This document shows positions 16,731-24,933 of a stretch of DNA of 64,000 bases, piece by piece. Location: the NCBI RefSeq assembly GCF_022664455.2, contig NZ_JAKRKC020000001.1, forward strand, positions 3,973,001-4,037,000. The letters run 5' to 3'. A program made the translations under genes and the position numbers. Under the pieces are notes generated by a model. It had not been told where the DNA came from, did no database searches, and saw only the letters and a program-made list of their open reading frames with translations. The first letter of the stretch is position 1. Each line of letters begins with the position of its first letter. This DNA is from Actinomadura luzonensis (lineage in GTDB: Bacteria; Actinomycetota; Actinomycetes; Streptosporangiales; Streptosporangiaceae).

Positions 16731-18023
16731 CCCGGCCGCTCCCCCGGCCCGCAGGCGGCGGCCGGCCGCGGACAGCGCCGGGATCGTGACCAGGAGCGCG
16801 CCGGTCACCGCGGCGACGCCGAGGAAGGCCCGCTGCACCCCGGCCGCGTCGGCGAGCAGCCCGAAGCAGGCCGGGCCGGCGAGGAAGCCGAGGTAGGCGA
16901 CGGTGGTGACGGCGGACGTCGCCCGGCCGCGGGCGGCGCCGCGCACGTCGCGCAGCCCGTACGACAGCAGCGTGGGGAACAGCGCGGCGGTGCCGCAGGC
17001 CGCGACGACCACGCCCGCCACCGCGAGCGCCGGGACCGGCGCGAGCGCCGTGAGCACGCCGCCGGCGGTCGCGACCAGGGCGCCCCCGGCCAGCGCGGCG
17101 AGCGGCCTGCGCAGCATGAACGCGCCGGCGGCGAGCCGGGACAGGGCGGCCGTCGCGGCGAAGGCGGCCGGGGCGGCGGCGGCCGCGGCGGGACCGGCCG
17201 CGAACGTGTCGGTCAGCAGGACCGCCGCCCAGGACTGGTAGGCGTTCTCGGCCGCGAACGCCAGCGCCCCGACCGCCCCCACCACGACCAGCCCGCCCCA
17301 CAGCACCGCCGCACCGCGCGCGGGGGCAGGCGCGGAGTGGTCGTCGCCGACCGTGGAGGCGGGGGCGGGGTGGTCGTCGCCGGCCGTGGTGCCAGGGGCG
17401 GGGTGGACGTCGCCGGGCGTGGTGCCAGGGGCGGGGTGGTCGTCGCCGGCCGTGGTGGCGGCCCCCGTGCGCGCCACCGCCGCCGCGCCGAGGGCGACCA
17501 CGACGGCGCCCGCCGCCGCGAAGTTGACCACCAGGCTCCCCGCCAGCCCGGCGAGCGCCCCGGCCCCGAGGCTGGACAGCGCCACCGCGCCGGAGAAGGC
17601 GGCGTGCGACCGGGCCACGACCGGCCGCCCGGTCCGCCTCTCGACGGTCGCCGCCAGCGTGTTGATCGCCACGTCGCACGCCCCCGACCCCGCCCCCACC
17701 AGCAGGATGCCGGCGCACAACCCGGCGTACCCGGCCGGGACGACCGACAGCACGACGCCCAGCACGCCCAGCGTCGCGAGCAGCGTGCCCGCCGTGCGCA
17801 GCCCGAGCGCGTCCACGAGCCGCCCGGTCAGCAGCATGGCGGGCAGCGCGCCCGCCCCCACGAGCAGCAGCGCGACCCCGAACCCGGCGTCATCGACGCC
17901 TGCCCGCTCCCGCAGCAGCGGCAGCGTGGCCCCCCACACCCCCCAGAACACACCGAACCCGGCGAAGCACAGAAAGGGCGCCGCGCGGGACAGCTCGCCG
18001 CGCCGGACGATCGAAGCCACCAT
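16725..18023 (-). CDS. MFS transporter controlled by the divergent LacI protein
   Basis: 432 residues, 12 helices. The N-terminal motif PFLCFAGFGVFWGVWGATLP resembles the YbjJ/FucP-like group. A cytoplasmic loop after helix 6 carries three to four copies of an 11-residue unit (TTAGDDHPAPG and variants). The start at 18023 is supported by TAGCGT 7 nt upstream, which predicts a leaderless message. Upstream ATG/TTG codons lie in the promoter. It overlaps the convergent PPK2 gene by 6 bp. Confidence 0.85.
   Translation of the reverse strand: MVASIVRRGELSRAAPFLCFAGFGVFWGVWGATLPLLRERAGVDDAGFGVALLLVGAGALPAMLLTGRLVDALGLRTAGTLLATLGVLGVVLSVVPAGYAGLCAGILLVGAGSGACDVAINTLAATVERRTGRPVVARSHAAFSGAVALSSLGAGALAGLAGSLVVNFAAAGAVVVALGAAAVARTGAATTAGDDHPAPGTTPGDVHPAPGTTAGDDHPAPASTVGDDHSAPAPARGAAVLWGGLVVVGAVGALAFAAENAYQSWAAVLLTDTFAAGPAAAAAAPAAFAATAALSRLAAGAFMLRRPLAALAGGALVATAGGVLTALAPVPALAVAGVVVAACGTAALFPTLLSYGLRDVRGAARGRATSAVTTVAYLGFLAGPACFGLLADAAGVQRAFLGVAAVTGALLVTIPALSAAGRRLRAGGAAGS
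17335..17460. repeat. 33-bp tandem repeat, three full copies and one partial
   Basis: Adjacent 33-bp units (starting at 17335, 17368 and 17401, with a 27-bp partial from 17434) encode the GDDHPAPG-type loop of the MFS protein. The period is a multiple of three. Confidence 0.9.
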
Positions 18024-18024
18024 G

Positions 18025-18040
18025 TGTGTAACGCTACACA
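18025..18040. promoter_or_regulatory. LacI-type operator
   Basis: TGTGTAACGCTACACA has 6-bp inverted arms around a central ACGC, the shape of LacI/GalR operators. It covers the -10 box of the MFS gene (TAGCGT, 18036-18031 minus) and abuts the -10 box of the LacI gene (TACCAT, 18043-18048). Confidence 0.8.
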
Positions 18041-18054
18041 ACTACCATGGGTCC

Positions 18055-19071
18055 GTGTCCACCCACCGCAGACGCGTGACGCTGAAGGACGTGGCGGCCC
18101 GCGCCGGCGTCTCCCTCATGACGGCCTCCTACGCCTTCACCCGCCCGGGCAGGGTCGCCGACGCCACCCGCGAGCGCGTCCGCCGCGCCGCCGCCGAGCT
18201 GGGCTACCGTCCCGACGCGGTGGGCCGGGCGCTGCGGTCCGGCCGGACCCGGCAGCTCGGCATGGTGTTCAGCGAGCACCTGACGTACGCCTTCGACGAC
18301 CCGCAGGCGGCCCGGTTCCTGGCGGGCGTGGCGGAGGTCTGCGTCGAGGAGGACCACGGCCTGACCTTCCTGCCGACGCGGGGCGACGCCGCCGACGCCG
18401 ACCGGGTGCTGTCGGCGGCGGTCGACGCGTTCGTGCTGTGGACCACGGCGGAGGACGACCCGGTGCTGGCCGCGGTCGCCGAGGACCCGCGGCCCGCCGT
18501 CATCCAGGGCGGCCCGGCCCGCGACGGCATCGCCTGCGTCACCCAGGACGACTACGAGGCCGCCCGCGCCGTCGCCGCCCACGGGCTCCGCGACGGCCGG
18601 GCGCCCGCGGTGATCGCGTTCCCGCTCGACCGGGGCCGCGAGCCGCTGGTGGGCACCGGCGCCGACCTGCCCGCGCGCGTGCCGTTCCCCGTCACCGAGG
18701 CCCGGTTGCGCGGCTACCGCGCCGCCGTCGAGGCGGCCGGCCTGAGCTGGGCGGACGTCCCTGTCGCCGTGGTCGCCCGCAACAGCAGGCACGACGGCGC
18801 GGCCGCGGCGCGCGAGCTCGCCGGCCGCCTGTCCCCGCGCCCGCTCGTCATCGCCATGAGCGACGAGCTCGCCCTGGGCGCCCGCCAGGCACTCGGCGAG
18901 ACCCGTCCCGACGCCGGCTACCTCGGCTGGGACGCCTCGCCGGAGGGCCGGCTGGCCGGTTTCACGTCGGTCACGAACCCGCTGCGCGACCAGGGCCGCC
19001 GCTGCGCCCGGCTCGCCCTGCACCCCGGGACGGCCGGCGACCGCGACATCCCGTGGAGCATCACCCCGTGA
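18055..19071 (+). CDS. LacI-family transcriptional regulator
   Basis: 338 residues from a GTG at 18055. The DNA-binding head VTLKDVAARAGVSLMTASYAFTRPGRV and hinge helix region are followed by a periplasmic-binding-protein-like domain. The second helix is unusual: S-L-M-T-A-S-Y-A replaces the more common S-x-x-T-V-S-R-V. TACCAT lies 6 nt before the GTG, which suggests a leaderless message. It is divergent from the MFS gene with the shared operator between, so it probably controls that gene and itself. The effector is unknown. Confidence 0.88.
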   Translation: MSTHRRRVTLKDVAARAGVSLMTASYAFTRPGRVADATRERVRRAAAELGYRPDAVGRALRSGRTRQLGMVFSEHLTYAFDDPQAARFLAGVAEVCVEEDHGLTFLPTRGDAADADRVLSAAVDAFVLWTTAEDDPVLAAVAEDPRPAVIQGGPARDGIACVTQDDYEAARAVAAHGLRDGRAPAVIAFPLDRGREPLVGTGADLPARVPFPVTEARLRGYRAAVEAAGLSWADVPVAVVARNSRHDGAAAARELAGRLSPRPLVIAMSDELALGARQALGETRPDAGYLGWDASPEGRLAGFTSVTNPLRDQGRRCARLALHPGTAGDRDIPWSITP

Positions 19072-19190
19072 CCGCCGTACCCCTCAGGGAGTAGCGCGAC
19101 CCCCGCTCCGCGGCGGACGCCGCGCGAACCCGCCACGGAGACGATGGACCGCATCCGACGACGGACCGCATCCACGGAAGGCGGACGACG

Positions 19191-19625
19191 ATGACCACGA
19201 GCGACGAGCACACCCTCGGCGCCCTGCTGCGGCGCTGGCGGGAACGCGCCCTGCTCACCCAGGAGCAACTGGCCGAGAAGACCGGCCTGAGCACCCGCAC
19301 GATCCGGCGGATGGAGCAGGGCGGCCCGCACCGCCCGCGCAGCTCGTCGCTGCGGCTGCTGGGCGAGGCGCTCGGCCTGGGCCCGGCGGAACTGGCCCTG
19401 CTGGCCGCCGCCGCCCGGGGACGCCTCCCCCGGGCCGCCGCGCCGCCGACCCCGCGGAGCACGGCCGCCCCCGCGCCGCCGTCCCCGCAGAGCACGGCCG
19501 CCCCCGCGCCCCCGCCGCGCCTCGTCGTCCGGCCGGGCCCCTGGCCGCCGTTCAGCGGCTCAGGATGGTCTCCTCCCGCATGTGCGACAGCTTCTCCGGA
19601 TTGCGCACGGCGTAGAGGCCGGTGA
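19191..19625 (+). pseudogene. Truncated XRE-type regulator
   Basis: The first 75 residues form a good helix-turn-helix (LGALLRRWRERALLTQEQLAEKTGLSTRTIRRMEQG). In actinomycetes this head usually begins a much longer regulator with an NB-ARC ATPase and repeats. Here a Pro/Ala stretch follows and the frame then runs antisense through the end of the sigma factor gene to a chance stop. I read it as a 5' fragment whose downstream part was lost, though a short functional regulator cannot be excluded. AAGGCGG precedes the ATG. Confidence 0.6.
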
Positions 19626-20463
19626 TGAGACCGTCCTCGACGCGCAGCGCGATGACCGAGTCGAGGGCGCCGTCGCGCCGGACCACGAGCGCCGGATGGC
19701 CGTTAACCTGCACCGGCTCCAGGGTCCCCGCGGCCTCGGCGATCCGGCGCAGCACGTACGCGACGCCGTCGGCCCCCACGACGGGTTCGAGCGCGGCCCG
19801 TACGACGCCGCCGCCGTCGCCGAGCAGCACCACGTCGGGCGCGAGGATGTCGAGCAGGTGCTGCAGGTCGCCGGTCTCGACCGCCTGCCGGAACGCCTCG
19901 ATCGCGCCGCGCGTCTCGTCCTGGCTGACGGCCCCGCGCGGACGGCGGGCGGCCACGTGCGCCCGCGCCCGGTGCGCGATCTGCCGCACCGCGGCCTGGT
20001 TCTTGCCGACGGCCTCGGCGATCTCGTCGTAGTCGAGGTCGAACACCTCGCGCAGCACGAACACCGCCCGCTCGGTCGGCTGCAGCGTCTCCAGCACCAG
20101 CAGCATCGCCATCGAGACGCTGTCGGCCAGCTCGACGTCCTCGGCCACGTCGGGCGCGGTCAGCAGCGGCTCGGGCAGCCACGGCCCGACGTAGGACTCC
20201 TTGCGCCGGCTGAGCGTGCGCAGCCGGCCGAGGGCCTGCCGGGTGGCGACGCGCACCAGGTAGGCGCGGTGGTCGCGCACCTCGGCGAGGTCGACGCCGG
20301 ACCAGCGCAGCCAGGTCTCCTGGAGGACGTCCTCGGCGTCGGCGGCCGAGCCCAGCATCTCGTAGGCGACGGTGAACAGCAGGTTGCGGTGCGCGACGAA
20401 CGCCTCGGTCGCCGCGTCCAGCCGCTCGCCCGCCCCCGTGCCCGTCCCGCTGCCCTCCGTCAT
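19552..20463 (-). CDS. ECF41-type RNA polymerase sigma factor (SigJ-like)
   Basis: 303 residues. Sigma region 2 (LLFTVAYEMLGSAADAEDVLQETWLRW) and region 4 (LQPTERAVFVLREVFDLDYDEIAEAVGKNQAAVRQI) are followed by a SnoaL-like C-terminal domain. The linker motif GPWLPEPL and the terminal motif DGLITGLYAVRNPEKL are hallmarks of ECF41, where the C-terminal domain replaces a separate anti-sigma factor. ECF41 genes usually sit beside a carboxymuconolactone decarboxylase or oxidoreductase gene; none is here. AGGAG 6 nt before ATG 20463 favours this start over ATG 20499. Confidence 0.92.
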   Translation of the reverse strand: MTEGSGTGTGAGERLDAATEAFVAHRNLLFTVAYEMLGSAADAEDVLQETWLRWSGVDLAEVRDHRAYLVRVATRQALGRLRTLSRRKESYVGPWLPEPLLTAPDVAEDVELADSVSMAMLLVLETLQPTERAVFVLREVFDLDYDEIAEAVGKNQAAVRQIAHRARAHVAARRPRGAVSQDETRGAIEAFRQAVETGDLQHLLDILAPDVVLLGDGGGVVRAALEPVVGADGVAYVLRRIAEAAGTLEPVQVNGHPALVVRRDGALDSVIALRVEDGLITGLYAVRNPEKLSHMREETILSR

Positions 20464-20638
20464 CACCGGCTCCTGCCCGCTCGCCTTCGTCTGCTCCATA
20501 CGCACAAGACACCGGCCGCGCCGGCTCTGTGACAGCCGCGATCAGTGGCGCACGTCACACAGCCGGCGCGAGCGGCCATCGGATGTCCGATAAGTTCTCT
20601 TTCGGACCTGTCGTCGCTCGTTCCCGGGAGTGTAATCG

Positions 20639-21559
20639 GTGCGCAGAACGCTGCTGATCGCGGCCTTCGCCGTGACCCTGTCCGGCTGCGCCGCCGTACC
20701 CGGCCGCATCCCCTGGCCCGCCGCCCCGCCCTCCCCCACCGCGACCCCCACCTCAACCCCCGTCGCGTCCACCCCCACCCCGACTCCCGCACCCTCCTCC
20801 CCCGCACGAGCGGCGCTGACCGCCCCCGAAGCCCGGAAAGCCCTGCTGACCTGGCTGGACGACTACAACGCCACGCTCAAGCGGCGCAAGTGGTGGCGGC
20901 AGAACAGCCGCCTCGACGCGCTGTTCATCGAGGCGGCGCTGCACGAGGGCGTGCTCGAACGCAACCACGAGACCTTCGGCTGGAAGCCGGGCCACAAGCC
21001 CATCCACCCGACCGGCACCCCGGCCGTCTACCTGCCGCGGCCCGAGCGCCAGCCCCCGATCGGCGACTGGTTCATCGCCAAGGCCACCTACAAGGACGTC
21101 AAGGGCCACGCCCGCCCGCATCTGCTGGCCTTCTTCCGCGCCCCCGGCGGGCCTTTCAAGCTGGCCGTCGCCACCCCGCTCCACTGGGGACAACGCGCGC
21201 CCGAGCCGCTGCTCGACGCCGCCGGCCACGTCACCGACATGAACGCCACCATGGCCGCGGCGGTCGCCGAGGAGTACCGCAACTTCTGGAACAACGAGAA
21301 GAAGGAGGGCGCCTCCGGCTACCGCCTGGCCAGGGACAGCTACAGCCGCAAGGCGTTCCCGGCCGTCAACAAGGGCATGTACGTGCGCTTCGCCGGCCAC
21401 GGCTCGGTGTTCGGCTTCCGCACCGCCGACGGCGGCTCGTTCTTCCTGTTCGCCCTGGTGAACTCCACCAAGAGCGTCAACCAGGTGCTCAGCGAGGCCC
21501 TCCTGGTCCCCAAGGGCAGCAGGACCATCCGCGAACTCGGCGCCAACTGGTTCTCCTGA
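20639..21559 (+). CDS. Lipoprotein of unknown function
   Basis: 306 residues from a GTG with GGGAG 8 nt upstream. The lipobox LSGC places the anchor near residue 17; a Pro/Thr/Ser linker runs to about residue 58. The folded part contains TWLDDYNATLKRRKWWRQ and an alpha/beta region ending RTIRELGANWFS. I do not recognise a characterised family. It is divergent from the sigma factor gene with about 175 bp between, so regulation by that sigma factor is possible but not shown. Confidence 0.75.
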   Translation: MRRTLLIAAFAVTLSGCAAVPGRIPWPAAPPSPTATPTSTPVASTPTPTPAPSSPARAALTAPEARKALLTWLDDYNATLKRRKWWRQNSRLDALFIEAALHEGVLERNHETFGWKPGHKPIHPTGTPAVYLPRPERQPPIGDWFIAKATYKDVKGHARPHLLAFFRAPGGPFKLAVATPLHWGQRAPEPLLDAAGHVTDMNATMAAAVAEEYRNFWNNEKKEGASGYRLARDSYSRKAFPAVNKGMYVRFAGHGSVFGFRTADGGSFFLFALVNSTKSVNQVLSEALLVPKGSRTIRELGANWFS

Positions 21560-22067
21560 CCCACCGACGCCGACCCCGGTCGTCAGGCGATCCGTTCCCG
21601 TTCGATCTCCGTCGTCAGGTGTGCGCCGGGGTCGACGATCAGTTGCCCCGGCTCGGTGGGCAGCCCCAGGCCCCGGGTCACCTCGATCGGGATGAAGACC
21701 TCGCCGGCGAGGGGGCCGCGGGACCTGACGGCCTTGGCGGGGATCCGCTTGCGCGGCGGTCCCCCGCAGCCGCAGCAGCGCCCGGTCGCCGATGACGGCC
21801 GGGCGGAAGCGCCGCCCGCGCCGCCGCCGCGGCGAGGGCCATCGCCAGGAACCCGGGGACCGCCGGCCCCGTCCCCGCGAACAGACCCCAGGACCTCACC
21901 CGCGACGAGCCACGCGCCCGGGCCGGCAGCCGCACCGCGACGACCACCGGGCCGCAGGCGAGCAACGCGAGGCTCGCAGCCGGTGACGGCACGCGCAACT
22001 CCGACCACGACCTCTGCCGGAAACCCCCTCATGGCGAAGGAGCGCTCCGAAGCGATCCAATGAATCC
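21560..22067. other. 508-bp region without an intact gene
   Basis: The only coding signal is the degraded minus-strand gene described at 21583-21998. No promoter or repeat of note was recognised in the remainder. Confidence 0.4.
21583..21998 (-). pseudogene. Degraded small membrane-protein gene
   Basis: Two frames share what looks like one gene. The frame starting near 21998 encodes hydrophobic segments (PAASLALLACGPVVVAVRLP and PGFLAMALAAAAARAALPP). The frame ending at 21583 encodes RKRIPAKAVRSRG and a plausible C-terminus (GLGLPTEPGQLIVDPGAHL). The third frame holds a short AVIGDRALLRLRG joint. This pattern needs at least one frameshift, perhaps two. The family is not identified. Confidence 0.35.
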
Positions 22068-22631
22068 ATGGGCACACAACGCATGATCGGCAGAATCGTC
22101 CTGTGGACCCTGTTAGGGGCTGCCATCGTCAGCTTCTGGACCGGGTTCGGCATGCTGTTCGCCGATGACGACAGGCTCCGCGGCGCGGCCCTGATCGCCG
22201 GCTCCTGGCTGCTGGTCGCAGGCGGCGTCGTCCTCGGGGACAAGCTGGGCGTACCCCTGATAGCGATCAAGCTGGAAAGAACCGGCACCTCAGAGCGCTT
22301 ACGCCAGGCGGCAGAAGATCCTGGCAGACGCCTGCAGCGCCGGATCGAGCGCGTCAACTCGGCGTTCGCGGAAGCTGCCGCTCTCATGGACGAGCTCCGG
22401 CGCGACCTGGCAGCTCAGCAGATCGCTCGTCAAGCACTTCTCGAGGAAGCCGAGCGGCAGCAGCAGATCCTCGACATCGACGAGGAAGAGGCGGAGAAGA
22501 TCCGCCAGATCCTCATGAGGGAGACCAGGACCGCCATTCAGGCCGAGCGGCGTCAGCAGTGGTTCTTCTTCGCCCTCGGCGCGCTGGCGTCGATCCCGAT
22601 CGGGGTGGCCGTCAACCTGCTCGTGCCCTGA
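22068..22631 (+). CDS. Membrane protein with central coiled coil
   Basis: 187 residues. Two N-terminal helices (about 9-32 and 40-58), a charged coiled-coil region (about 70-160 with RRLQRRIERVNSAFAEAAALMDELRRDLAAQQ) and a C-terminal helix (about 166-187). Its base composition is slightly lower in GC than its neighbours. The function is unknown. A start at the second methionine (22083) is also possible because no clear ribosome site is seen. Confidence 0.7.
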   Translation: MGTQRMIGRIVLWTLLGAAIVSFWTGFGMLFADDDRLRGAALIAGSWLLVAGGVVLGDKLGVPLIAIKLERTGTSERLRQAAEDPGRRLQRRIERVNSAFAEAAALMDELRRDLAAQQIARQALLEEAERQQQILDIDEEEAEKIRQILMRETRTAIQAERRQQWFFFALGALASIPIGVAVNLLVP

Positions 22632-22670
22632 GCGGCAGGCCCCTCCGGGTACCTGTCAAGGCGGGGTGTA

Positions 22671-23879
22671 TCAGCGGACCTGGAGGCCGGTGACGGCGCG
22701 GCCGATGATGAGGCGCTGGATCTCCGACGTCCCCTCGAAGATGGTGTAGATCTTGGCGTCGCGGTGGAAGCGTTCGACCGGGTGCTCGCGGGTGTACCCG
22801 GCGCCGCCCAGGATCTGGATCGCCTGCTCGGTCACCCACACCGCCGTCTCCCCCGCCACGAGCTTCGACATCGAGCCCTCCGCCTGCTCGAACTGGCGGC
22901 CGTTGCGGGCCATCCACGCGGCGCGCCAGGTCAGCAGGCGGGCGACGTCGACGCGGGTGGCCATGTCGGCGAGGAGGAAGGCGATGGCCTGGTTCTCGGC
23001 GATGCGGCGGCCGAACTGCTCGCGTTCGCGGGCGTAGTCGCGGGCGTACTCGAAGGCGGCGCGGGCGATGCCGACCGCCATGGCGGCGACGGACGGGCGG
23101 GTGGTCTCGAAGGTGCGCATCGCGGCCTGCCCGCCGGCGCGCTCGCCGCTGCGGACGCGGGCCAGCCGGGCCTCCAGCTTGTCCTCGCCGCCGAGCAGGC
23201 AGGAGCCGGGCACGCGGACGCCGTCCAGGACGACCTCGGCGGTGTGCGAGGCGCGGATGCCGTGCTTGCGGAACTTCTGGCCCATGGACAGGCCCGGCGT
23301 GCCGGGCGGGATGACGAAGGACGCCTGTCCCCGGGCGCCGAGCGCCGGGTCGACCGAGGCGACGACGACGTGTACGTTCGCGATGCCGCCGTTGGTGGCC
23401 CAGGTCTTGACGCCGTCCAGGACCCAGTCGGAGCCGTCGCGGACGGCGCGGGTGCGGATGGCGCCGACGTCGGAGCCGGCGTCCGGCTCGGAGGCGCAGA
23501 AGGCGCCGAGCTTGACGTCGTTCTCGGTGCCGAACATCTGCGGCAGCCACTCCCCCATCTGCTCGGGGGTGCCGTTGGCGGACAGCGCGGCGGCGGCCAG
23601 GCCGGTGCCGACGATGGACAGGCCGATGCCCGCGTCGCCCCAGAAGATCTCCTCGAACGCGACGGGCAGCCCGAGCCCGCTCGCCTCGAACCACTGGGTG
23701 GCGAAGAAGTCCAGGGAGTACAGGCCGACTTTGGCGGCCTCCTGGATGACCGGCCAGGGGGTCTCCTCGCGCTCGTCCCACTCGGCGCCGGCCGGGCGGA
23801 TCACGTCGCGGGCGAAGTCGTGCACCCAGTCGCGCACCTGCTTGACGTCGTCGCTGAGCTCCGGGCAGAACCCGCTCAT
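22671..23879 (-). CDS. Acyl-CoA dehydrogenase
   Basis: 402 residues with the three-part acyl-CoA dehydrogenase fold: N-terminal helices, a middle beta domain (AFCASEPDAGSDVGAIRTRAVRDG) that contacts FAD and substrate, and a C-terminal helical domain. The catalytic glutamate is in YTIFEGTSEIQ near the end, and ILGGAGYTREHPVERFHRD is the usual family signature. It probably acts on a short- or branched-chain acyl-CoA. The ATG at 23879 has GGGGAGGG upstream. It lies downstream of gpgS, with 60 bp between them. Confidence 0.93.
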   Translation of the reverse strand: MSGFCPELSDDVKQVRDWVHDFARDVIRPAGAEWDEREETPWPVIQEAAKVGLYSLDFFATQWFEASGLGLPVAFEEIFWGDAGIGLSIVGTGLAAAALSANGTPEQMGEWLPQMFGTENDVKLGAFCASEPDAGSDVGAIRTRAVRDGSDWVLDGVKTWATNGGIANVHVVVASVDPALGARGQASFVIPPGTPGLSMGQKFRKHGIRASHTAEVVLDGVRVPGSCLLGGEDKLEARLARVRSGERAGGQAAMRTFETTRPSVAAMAVGIARAAFEYARDYAREREQFGRRIAENQAIAFLLADMATRVDVARLLTWRAAWMARNGRQFEQAEGSMSKLVAGETAVWVTEQAIQILGGAGYTREHPVERFHRDAKIYTIFEGTSEIQRLIIGRAVTGLQVR

Positions 23880-23939
23880 GGGCCGCACCCTCCCCTTCCG
23901 ATCCCGCCGCGAGGGTTACCAGTGGTAACACCCTACCGG

Positions 23940-24908
23940 TCAGTACGCCCCGGCAGGAAGGCGATCGGGAAGGGTGATCATGGGCGGGCGTTCGGCGATG
24001 CGGACGTCCCGGCTCGCCGCGCTGTGTCCGGCCGGCCCGCGCCGGAACTGGGTCAGCAGGCCGGACGGGTCGTGGCAGGACCGGATCTTGCCCTGACGCT
24101 CCAGCCGGGACCAGGCGGCCAGCATGATCTGCCCCGCCATCGCGCCGAGGGCGTCCACGGACTGCGGCGCGTGCTCGCGCGAGCCCAGGTCCACCTGGGC
24201 GAAGGCGTCCAGCCCGGCCAGGTCGAGCAGGTCGATGAGCAGGCCGAGCTCGACGCCGTAGCCGGTCAGGAACGGCACCCGCTCCAGCGCGGAGCGACGG
24301 CCGGCGTACTCCCCGGCCAGCGGCTGCACGAAGCCGGCCAGCTCGGGCCAGTGCAGGTTGAGCAGCGGGCGGGCGACCAGCTCGGTGACCCGGCCGCCGC
24401 CGCTCGGCGCGCCGTCCAGGGGACGGTCGTAGCAGCCCTTGACGTAGACGAGGCTCGGGTCGGCGAGCAGCGGGCCGAGCACGCCGCCGACCAGCGAGGC
24501 CCGGAAGTGCCGGATGTCGGCGTCGGCGAAGACCACGACGTCGCCCCGGGTGACGGCGAGCGACTTCCACAGCGCCTCGCCCTTGCCGTCGAGCGGGCGC
24601 AGGTGCGGCAGGATGTCGTCCTGGGCGTGCACGCGGGCGCCGGCGCGGGCGGCCACGCGGGCGGTGTCGTCGCGCGAGCGCGAGTCGATGACGACGAGCT
24701 CGTCCACCAGGCCGTCCAGGTCGCGGCGGAGGGTCTGGACGATCTCGCCGACGGTCTCGCGCTCGTCGCGCGCCGGGAGCACCACGCTGACGGTCGTGCT
24801 CCCCTTGGCGGCCAGCAGCTCTGGGAGCGGCCAGTCGGCGGCCGACGACATCCGGCGCCGCAGCCATCCGCGCACCTCGGGCAGCATCCTCCTGACCACC
24901 TCCCCCAC
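23940..24908 (-). CDS. gpgS: Glucosyl-3-phosphoglycerate synthase (GT-A, GT81)
   Basis: 322 residues. The opening STTVSVVLPARDERETVGEIV is the UDP-sugar fold, and VVFADADIRHF holds the D-x-D-type metal site. The region VKGCYDRPL, VTELVARPLLNL and FLTGYGVELGLLIDL is characteristic of GpgS, which makes glucosyl-3-phosphoglycerate, first step to methylglucose lipopolysaccharide or glucosylglycerate. Start is uncertain: GTG 24908 or ATG 24887 (AGGAGG abuts the latter). It lies 25 bp after the RamB-like gene in the same direction. Confidence 0.9.
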   Translation of the reverse strand: MGEVVRRMLPEVRGWLRRRMSSAADWPLPELLAAKGSTTVSVVLPARDERETVGEIVQTLRRDLDGLVDELVVIDSRSRDDTARVAARAGARVHAQDDILPHLRPLDGKGEALWKSLAVTRGDVVVFADADIRHFRASLVGGVLGPLLADPSLVYVKGCYDRPLDGAPSGGGRVTELVARPLLNLHWPELAGFVQPLAGEYAGRRSALERVPFLTGYGVELGLLIDLLDLAGLDAFAQVDLGSREHAPQSVDALGAMAGQIMLAAWSRLERQGKIRSCHDPSGLLTQFRRGPAGHSAASRDVRIAERPPMITLPDRLPAGAY

Positions 24909-24933
24909 ACCCCCCGATACCCGTTATGTCGGG

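Noticed and set aside
22612..24867. A 751-codon minus-strand frame over the acyl-CoA dehydrogenase and gpgS
   Set aside because: It is a shifted frame of two well-supported genes with an Arg/Ala/Pro-rich product and no motif.
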